Assembly (NCBI RefSeq): GCF_022458985.1
Contig: NC_061771.1
Span: forward strand, 11,162,501-11,226,500
Direction: 5' to 3'
Origin: Mugil cephalus
Taxonomy: Eukaryota; Chordata; Actinopteri; Mugiliformes; Mugilidae
Length of the DNA stretch: 64,000 nt
A program made the translations under genes and the position numbers. Positions 56,701 through 64,000 of the stretch are shown in pieces. Below the pieces are notes generated by a model that saw nothing but the letters and a program-made list of their open reading frames with translations, did no database searches and had not been told where the DNA came from. Positions within the stretch are counted from its first letter, which is position 1; each line of letters begins with the position of its first letter.

Positions 56701-59325
56701 CCAGATAACACATCACACCTTCACAGCTCTAGTGCTGTCCATGTCTCGACAGGTCAGGGCTGTTTTGGTAGAAAAAGCGACACCTATACGTCAGCATTTG
56801 TCGTAGAAGTTGCTGGTTTGATCGTTTTTCCTTTACACTTGTGATTATACCAAAGTGGAGTAGACTACATAGAAAAATACTTTGCTTCGTCTTCCCTTTA
56901 TCAAACATTTGCTCCTACCTCTCAAGGAGCAGTGTTGTCTGTATGTTTCTCGGACAGCCTCTAGTTGAGAATATTTCTCCACCAGAACCACCTTCTGTGA
57001 CTCCAAACGAGGTTTCATGTCCAGGTTTTGCTCAGCGAGGCTGCGATTTGATGCCAAAGCCATCTCTCTCTCCAGCTGGATGTTCTGGATCTGAAACAGA
57101 GATGATGGGAGGTGATGCAGAAGAATTATCATTTTATTTTATTATACTGTATCATATGGAAATTTAAATGGCACTCTGTGAGTGTAGGATCGAGTGTTAA
57201 ACATTAACAGATTCTTCAGTGTGTACATGTCACAGTTCTTAACACTGTCCACTTTCAAGGCAGGGGAATGAGACATTCACCTGCCCCACTGGACAAGTTA
57301 GAAGTCACGGCTGAAAACAAATGCATTTTCTCCCATGATATGGCCAAGCCAGGCATTAAGAAATCCTCTCAGAGGTCCCAAGCTCCCTGTTCATCATCTA
57401 ATCTGGCTCGGTGGTTGGCCTTGTGGCTATCGTCCTTGTTAAGACATATTTCTGGGCCTTCTTTTTTTTTTTTTCTATGGAAGGTATGAGTCCTGTTTAC
57501 ATTTTAGCAAGCACTTGTTTCATAGTGCAGCACTGCTCTCCCTGAAAACTCTGCAGCACCGTAAACACATACTGAATAGCATCTGACTGGCCCTCTGGCA
57601 GATGTTACAGGACTTTAACAGCACGGATCAACAAGATGCAAGAGGACACTACACAACATCCTAATAACATTAAATCAGTAATTACATCCATATCATTGTC
57701 ATTCTGGTGTCATTCAGTTTTATATATTTGCGTAATTTTGTCATACTTTATATTTACTCCTGTGTTATATTTTATACTACCTCTCCATCTGACTTAACAG
57801 TCATGAGATGTGATCTGAGGTTATTTTATTCCCAGAGTTTCTTTTATTGCACCTTTTAAACAGCACTCCCAATTTAATTGTATTCACATAGTCTATTGTA
57901 CTCGATCCTACTCTCTGAACGCACTCTCTTAGGCATTAAGTGGAGACTGGACAACAATCCAGGTATTTATGGCCCCATTAAACATTGAATTAACATCTGT
58001 CCAGGGGACTCTAGTAAAAGGAGGCTGGCGTAAAGTAAAGATCTGATCTCTGACGTTATTTGTTTGCATTCCTTTGGTAGTGTGAACACACAGTTTGTCC
58101 TAAGTCACATTAAAGAGCTCTTATACTCAACAGAGGTGCTTCTTTGTCAGCTGAGTTTAAACTCATTCACTCACTCAGAGGGAAAAAAAAATAAATAAAA
58201 CCTTCAGGAAAATCAAAAGTACCGCAAGTGAAGCTTTTTAAAATATTCCGTCCTCATAGCTGTTAAATAACTGAATAATATATTTCTTCAATAATTACCA
58301 GTGTATTAATTTACATTTATTACCAGACATCATGGTGTATATGGAAACTTCCAGGGTTGGAGTTACAATACGAATTTTGTTCACTAACGTCAGGGCAGAG
58401 CCCAATAAATAATAACTCCTGACGCACGCGCATAAAACTGCACTGTTCCTCACTGTGAAACTAGTGGGAGTAATCCATTTCAGACAGGCACTGTGCAAAC
58501 ATGCTACTGTGGCTCAAATGAATGTGAAAAGGCCCTATATGACGACTTGGTTAACCAAGTATATCCCAGACAACTACCCGTGAATAGGCAGGAACACTCC
58601 ACCAGCTACCCAGCACTGTAGAAGAGACCTTATTTGTATATCAGAACGCCTTCAACACTTACTCTATTCTAAGGTTCGTAGTCAACTTGGGTGTAGAAAG
58701 TGAAACCAGATCAATTTTTATATTCCCTACTTTAAAGGCAGGGTGTGTAAAATCTGCACTGACTGGTGGAAAACTTCTGTCACGGGGTGATTTTTTTATT
58801 TTTTTATAAAGCCTTTAAACACAGCCAGGCGGAGGCACAGAGGTCAAGTGTGCTCTTATAACACTTGAATTGCAATATGCCGACAGGCGATTATCGAATT
58901 TGGACAAAATTATGGCAAAAAAAAAAAAGACTGCCTGACTTTGAAAAGAAATAATTTTTTAGGGTATGCTGAACCACAAAAGTGGTCCTACTAAGTCCCC
59001 ACACTTTAGGGAGGAAGCATTTTAAAGTGTAAGTAGCTATCAAACTTCCTACTCATGGAGACAAAAGAAAGTATTCTTTCCCCACATTACCTCACTGAAT
59101 GTTTAACTGGTAACTAACTCTAATTAGATTACACCACACTGGTAGTGTTTAATCTAGGTTTTTACGAATCGGTTTCAAAGTTGTAGCCAAACACAGAGAA
59201 GAGTTTGTCGGTAAAAACATGATTGCTGGTACCTCGTCAGACTCCAGAGCCATTGACTCCACTCTCTCTGGGTTGTCCAGAAGATCCTGGAGCTCTGATT
59301 GGCTCAGGTCCTGGAGCTTCTCCAT
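53722..59325 (-). CDS. vps37c: VPS37C, ESCRT-I subunit, complete four-exon model (358 aa)
   Basis: Coding exons: 59233-59325, 56919-57090, 56062-56144 and 53722-54450, with phases 0, 1 and 0; 1077 nt is exactly 359 codons including the stop. Exon 1 starts MEKLQDLSQSELQDLLDNPE, the usual VPS37 opening. The ATG is fixed by an in-frame TGA upstream. Exons 2-4 carry the mod(r) coiled-coil domain (SLAEQNLDMKPRLESQK; FLEGSLPLDSFLDHFLSLRS; AHKRRVRIEKLQEIM). The last two-thirds of exon 4 is a Pro/Ser/Tyr-rich disordered tail ending PQPYS. VPS37 binds TSG101 and VPS28 in ESCRT-I and sorts ubiquitinated cargo at endosomes. Length matches human VPS37C (355 aa). I see no PTAP motif in the tail. An acceptor just before the ATG (GACGGACAG) implies a non-coding first exon. 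Confidence 0.95.
54608..55348. mobile_element. hAT-like element with nested repeat, in vps37c intron 3
   Basis: The left end CTAGGGCTGTGCCCTATACC and right end (inward) GGGGCTGGGTGGTATGACC resemble the TAGGGCTGGGCGATATGGCC ends of teleost hAT-like elements. The interior AAAATACGTGATATAC also fits. A second repeat (from 54818: GGGTGACCAGACGTCCCTGA, CCGTCCCCAAAAATGTCCCC) sits inside it. No transposase. Confidence 0.6.
55350..55765 (+). mobile_element. LINE 3' end fragment in vps37c intron 3
   Basis: PLVPIKSHIEAKVLPLAFKA resembles the LHWLPV..HI.FKVLLLAFKA block. The 3' end GATCGGCGCCCACAAATGAA + ATGTATTATAATTATT is like the tail of fish LINEs (CGCCCTATAAATAAAATGTATTATTATT). It abuts the hAT-like element and is antisense to vps37c. 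Confidence 0.6.
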
Positions 59326-59778
59326 TTGATTTGCCAGGATGTCTGTCCGTCACACGGGAACCAGGAAATGAGGGTTAAAACAATGTTTGGAAACAAAGTG
59401 GGCCGCAGGAGCCCTTTCATTTCACGTCATTCACATTTCATTATTACCAACCGCGACTACATAACAAACTAGTCAGCGACTCACCACGTTAGTGTTGACA
59501 ACTCAAAACACAACAAACCATGTAACCGACACCTACTCCCTTAATGCAGGACCTCTTTTTTAAAAAACACAAATATAGGCGTTTGGTTTAGAAATATAAA
59601 TAATGTGAATACATTTACAGCGCTACACCGTGTGCACCGCCTACTAATAACTAGCAAACATGACAAGTCATAACAACATAGCCGCACATTCGAGCTCAGT
59701 GACTACAGGCCCCAAAACAAAACACGCTCTTCGGACGAACAGTGAACCAGCGAAAAGGGTGAAAATGAACTGGTACTT

Positions 59779-59780
59779 AC
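59779..59780 (-). promoter_or_regulatory. vps37c: Candidate splice donor of the vps37c 5' UTR exon
   Basis: GCGTTAT|GTAAGTACC on the minus strand is a strong donor word located between the CpG-rich area at 59.9-60.3 kb and the first coding exon acceptor at about 59.35 kb. The assignment is inferred from position only. Confidence 0.35.
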
Positions 59781-60271
59781 ATAACGCTAGCAAACCAAAT
59801 TTAGTCGCACGGTGGCTGGTGGTGACATTCAACACCACCTATTTATTTTCACTGGCCGGTGACGTGACACGTCCTCAGGATCTCCGACCTGCCCCGACGG
59901 AACCCAGCGGGAGCAAAAACAGACCGAGTTTTCGACGCAAATTCCGGCCGACAAATTAGCTGGCTACTCCGCAAGACGTCCAATCTGAGCCCACGGTTCC
60001 GTGTTGAGCAATGTAACGACAACAAGAGTCGTTGAGGATCGCAATGTCAGGTGCTCGGCCACCATCAACTTCGAAGGAAGCCCGGCGGTTTGCGATCAAA
60101 AACGCAACCCGGAGGGAGGCTGCTCGGTCGTGGCGAATCCTGTCACACGTCCACGTATTTCCGAAGATGTTTATCTGAACGATCGGGTGACTGTAGTCGA
60201 CATAACGTGGTGTCAAAATGAGGAAAATTCTCTTAAAAAAATGAAAGTTTCACTCCACACTGACAGAATCC

Positions 60272-60282
60272 GCCGCCATCTT
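60272..60282 (-). promoter_or_regulatory. vps37c: YY1-type site at the likely vps37c promoter
   Basis: AAGATGGCGGC on the minus strand is an exact YY1 core of the kind found at transcription starts of housekeeping genes, in the sense orientation for vps37c. The surrounding 59.9-60.3 kb is comparatively CpG-rich. It marks the probable start region about 0.95 kb upstream of the ATG exon. Confidence 0.5.
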
Positions 60283-60377
60283 TGGAACCGTCCACGGTTT
60301 TGCGGGAGGGCGAAACAACACATAAAACAAATTAAACAAAACTGGTTTCCCTTGTCTACGTCGTGGTTTATAGTTCT

Positions 60378-60590
60378 TTAAAAGTCTTTAAAATGACTGT
60401 GATTTGCCGACATACCTAGTTGTGAGCGATTTGGCGGTGTCCGTTTCCCTCTTGTGCCTCCTATGTTGCAGGCTAATGGTATGGTCCTGTGCTCAGCTGA
60501 TATAAGGGAAACCCCTATGTGACGGTAATGTTCCATCAGCTGCTGCCAGTGTTCCTCCGACTGTGCCAATGGTGGCAACATATCCGTCAC
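60378..60590 (-). CDS. Unrecognised 70-codon frame upstream of vps37c
   Basis: It reads MTDMLPPLAQSEEHWQQLME then HYRHIGVSLISAEHRTIPLA, with a protein-like first half and a basic second half. An in-frame TAG lies a dozen codons upstream. No splice partners or family recognised. It could be an exon of another gene, a repeat remnant or chance. Confidence 0.2.
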   Translation of the reverse strand: MTDMLPPLAQSEEHWQQLMEHYRHIGVSLISAEHRTIPLACNIGGTRGKRTPPNRSQLGMSANHSHFKDF

Positions 60591-60856
60591 CTTGTCCTGC
60601 TGGAGGAGTCCAAACTAGTCTCCGTCCAGTCCAGAGATGTGAGAGGATTTAATTGTAGCACAGAGATTAGGCTTGGACAAAAATATAAAGTATAATGACT
60701 GATTTGTCCACCATTCTATTCAGCTTACAGGTAACTGAACTGTTTATAATAAGACATTTGGATTTTCAACGAGTCCATCCAACATGAGTGATGACTGTCT
60801 ATGTAATTCATCTTTCAGGTAGTAGTTTTAGCTGTGCAGTAGTGGCAGCAACACAG

Positions 60857-61213
60857 GCCCTGTTCAGACCTTGTGATCTGCTTTAGGCTCCTGTGTTCAC
60901 ACCTAGCATTTACATCCAAGTCCGAATGCATCTCCAGCAAACTCTCTAGATCTGTAGAATCAGTTGAATATTGAAAAAGCTGCCATCTTTAATGCGTCTT
61001 TCATTTTTATTTCATTGTCATTTTCTGGCATGTGCAGAGGTGCACAAGGTCTTTAATGTGACGTATGTTCACACTACCAAACGGATGTGGACATGACCCA
61101 GATCACCTCCGGGCCCATGTCTCATGTGTCCTGGAGTTGTTCACATCTGTACTTTACACAAGCCACTTGCGACCCGATTCCCTAGGATGGATGTTAATGG
61201 TCTGAACAAGCCC
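60857..61213. mobile_element. MITE with CCTGTTCAGACC-type ends
   Basis: The left end GGCCCTGTTCAGACCTTG and the right end read inward, CCGGGCTTGTTCAGACCATT, are inverted repeats. The interior holds ACACCTAGCATTTACATCC and similar words common to a teleost MITE. About 357 bp, no ORF of interest, no clear target duplication. Confidence 0.6.
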
Positions 61214-61630
61214 GGTGATCTAGATAATGGAAGGTGTTTCTGTAGAAATGCTTGCAAGTACTGTATTTGGGGAATAGGAAGTAAAACGTGTAGGCTTTTG
61301 GTAAAATGTTGTCACTAGAGGTATTTCCTGAACAGGCCACAAGCTGCTTTGGCTTCCTCATGGCTTGACTAAGACTAGTTGGCCAATGCGTAGATGACAT
61401 AATCAAACCAGAAGTGGCCGTTTGGTATGGATGTACTGAATGAACAATAGTTTAAGGAAAGAAAACAGTAACAGTGAGATAGCCTATAAATTAGCCCCAG
61501 TAATAATCTTTTTCACTAAAAGCACAGGAGCTGGGCTGTGTCTTTAGCTAGGAGACAATAGCAGTAACCTTCAGTCCCATGGGAGGTTAGCCAAGGTTAA
61601 CCGAACAGACAAGACGCACATGTATATATC

Positions 61631-61785
61631 TCACCTCATCTCTTCTTCTGCTACCGCTTATCCTCACTTGGGTTGCGGGGGTCATCAGGCGAGAGGCAAG
61701 GTACACGCTGGACAGGTCACCAGTCCATCGCAAGGCTAACGCAGAGACAAACAACCATTCACAATTGGGATCAATTTAGGAATAC
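61631..61785 (+). repeat. Widespread teleost interspersed repeat fragment, copy 3
   Basis: It has the motif series CTACCGCTTATCCTCACTTG, GGCGAGAGGCAAGGTACACG, CTGGACAGGTCACCAGTCCA and ends ACAAACAACCATTCACA. It matches copies at 11.8 and 36.1 kb. Confidence 0.65.
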
Positions 61786-61799
61786 CCTGCATCCCCCCC

Positions 61800-63380
61800 C
61801 CAAAAAAATGCACAATAGACTAGTGTAGTTCACAGATCCAACTTTATAGAAGTCATTCCACGCTATAAAAAAGTAATTTCACCTATGTGCATCACCAGGT
61901 TCATTGTGTGTGTCCGTGTCAACACGCCAAAATCTAACGTCTCAAGGTGGTTAGGAGCCGCTGGCTTTTCAGCCGATTCAATATAATGAATTGTGCCAAA
62001 CAGACTTGACTATGAAATGACCGTACCCGACTGAATTGGTAATCTGATGTAGACCTGGTTGTATTTGTGCTGGTTGTACTTGCAATACGTGACTATGTGG
62101 TGAGGTTGATACACTTTAACGTCCATAAAGCAACATGAGATCAGGATGTATAGCACAGCACTAAGGGCTGCACTGCCCTGTATGGCTACATGGGGGCGAT
62201 AAGACACAGATGCAACTCACAATAAGGAAAGAGATTCAAGTAGAGCACAGTTTATCTTTGAATACACTCATTTGCTGCACATGCTATTGGAGATGATCCA
62301 GTAGGTGGCATCATTGTCCAGTTAGCATTTGCGCTTATTTTGTTGACAAGTCTCTCCCAGAAATGAATCAAGGTAAGTTGTGTTTTAGTTTGTTTTAATC
62401 TTTGTTTGATTTTGTATATTTATTTTGTTCTACCTCGACATCACTGCAAATGAGGGAAACCTTGATGATCTTCAAGACTTAAATAAAATATAATAATAAT
62501 AAATTAGTAATCAGTATACTGGTAGTCCACAGATTGAATGAATTACAGGTGGAGTAAGTCACTAAAACAGAGATTGTGAAACAGTCACATGTTTACTGAC
62601 TGTAGTAACAAAGGAACCTCTGTTGGCTGTAATTATTCCCATTTTCCCTGCTGGCTCCCCATCACAAATGCATTCAACAGTCCAGTCAAAAAATCTAAAG
62701 TTCAGCTACAGTTCATGCAACAATTTGGAAGTCTGAGCAAATAACTCGTACGGACATCTTCCAAAGTCTGTTTAGGCCAAAGTTTAGGCCAAAGTTTAGG
62801 CCTGTTTGCTCTTTGTCCACTTGCCACTGTCCTACCCAGTAACATTCTGTTTACTCATCAAACAGACAAGTAGCCCCGAGAAATAACAGCAGATGGAAGA
62901 CATTGATTTGGACATTGGCACCAGTTGAATCAGAAAACAAACTCAAACAAATATATGATAACTTGTTAATAACCGATGAATGTTTATGTGATTTAGTGTA
63001 AATTGTCATTTTCTGAGCTGCCTATGCCTAAACAGTGATCAGGACAAAGAGTGACCCACTGAGCCTCTAACTAGCTGACAAGCTGGACAAATAGAGCATC
63101 ATTATGAGCATGTCCATGTCCTAATTCAGTCGAACTGAATGCGTGCTCAGGACTCAACATTTGTCAAAACGACAGGATCAGTATCTGAGAGAGTAAAGGT
63201 CATGTCAGAAAGTTTATGTCAGTAAAGTCAAGTCAAGGGTTTTTGGGTTCACATAGCCTTGGGGTTGGTCATTTTCATTTATACTTTGTGTATTTTGTCA
63301 AAAAAAACTCCAACATCCCAACCGCTAGATGAAAAGGGGCACAGCTTGGGGATTAATTCTCTGCATGAAGGGACACTGTG
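61800..63380. other. Intergenic stretch without recognised gene
   Basis: AT-rich sequence. A three-fold 12-bp repeat (GTTTAGGCCAAA) occurs around 62770-62802. No splice-consistent coding sequence seen. Confidence 0.35.
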
Positions 63381-63389
63381 AATCTATGA

Positions 63390-64000
63390 GCTTGACTTAA
63401 GACCGAGACATAGATAGACTTTAATGATCCTCAAAGGAAATAACTTGGTCATGTGGTTGCTTTGTTGCGCGTAAAAAACTCTCTTGAGACCCACAACTAA
63501 AATGACAGATAAAACAAATATGACATAACATAAAACAAGATTAAAATAAAGTATAAGTAAAATCAAGTAACATATAGAAAAATAAAAATAGTTCAAGCAT
63601 AGTAATAGTTTACAGAATGAACAAATGTGCAAGAAATAGAGACAGAAGAATATATTATTATATGATGAAGGTGCGTCCATTAACATTGATAACATGTTAT
63701 CTGATACAAATGGGTGAGTTCTGTAGCGTTCACTATGGAAGCAGAGCTGAGTCAGTCTGCTGGAGAATGAGCTCCTCCGACCCTCTAATGTTTGGTGTAG
63801 ACCGATGGGATGAATTGTCCATAATGGAGAGCAGTTTATCCAGTGTCCTTCTGTCCTGTCTCACTCAGACAAATGTCCAGTCTTTGTTGATCCTACTGGT
63901 GACTTTTTTGCTGGTGCTACTTCCCCAACAAACCACACCATAGTTCAGGGCACTCACTACAACAGACTGATAGAAAGACTCTACTAAGTCATGCACACAT
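63390..64000 (-). mobile_element. LINE fragment running off the window edge
   Basis: The minus-strand reading from the right edge gives FYQSVVVSALNYGVVCWGSS then TSRINKD..., TLDKLLSIMDN and later RYRTHPF. These are the post-RT blocks of fish LINEs (FYQSVVASVLFFAVVCWGGG; TLAKLLSIMDNPSHPLH; RYRRSF). Frameshifts and stops show it is dead. The 3' end near 63395-63450 (AGACATAGATAGACTTTAAT) is the usual terminal sequence. The RT core would lie beyond the window. Confidence 0.75.

Overview
The window looks like a ray-finned (probably percomorph teleost) nuclear genome: long AT-rich introns with GT-AG splice sites, abundant CA/GATA microsatellites, Tc1-like, hAT-like and LINE remnants, and tRNA-derived SINE-like fragments. 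Every gene I can support lies on the minus strand, so genes read from high to low coordinates.

From right to left. (1) 53.7-60.3 kb: vps37c, an ESCRT-I subunit, with four coding exons (358 aa) and a probable promoter near 60.27 kb. (2) 34.8-45.3 kb: cd5, a T-cell surface receptor. I reconstructed six phase-consistent exons (256 aa). The tail (RQNRWIGPTQ, RLSYPALE) identifies it, but only one divergent SRCR-like extracellular domain is visible. (3) 19.1-26.8 kb: tmem132a, with thirteen exons that join in frame to 1050 aa, from signal peptide to a single membrane anchor. (4) 2.3-15.8 kb: a C2H2 zinc-finger cluster. One N-terminal coiled-coil exon and a short second exon are followed by three linker-plus-three-finger terminal cassettes with matching splice phases. 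They look like tandem duplicates and may be alternative ends of one transcription unit.

The tmem132a, cd5 and vps37c neighbourhood matches the gene content of human 11q12.2 (from memory), which supports the cd5 call. No CD6, TMEM109 or SLC15A3 exons were recognised.

The rest is largely repeats: a decayed LINE plus Tc1 stack (4.7-5.9 kb), a long inverted-repeat MITE (14.2 kb), a 1.27-kb TIR element with a truncated HTH/integrase-type ORF and 42-bp subterminal tandem repeats (27.6-28.8 kb), a hAT-like MITE with a perfect 8-bp target duplication (42.7 kb), LINE 3' ends (46.6, 48.7, 55.3, 63.4 kb) and a hAT-like element (54.6 kb). A duplicated 81-bp terminal-exon-like module (13.9 and 17.1 kb) has no recognised parent gene.

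All exon structures were worked out by eye from splice consensus and phase. No alignment or transcript evidence was available.
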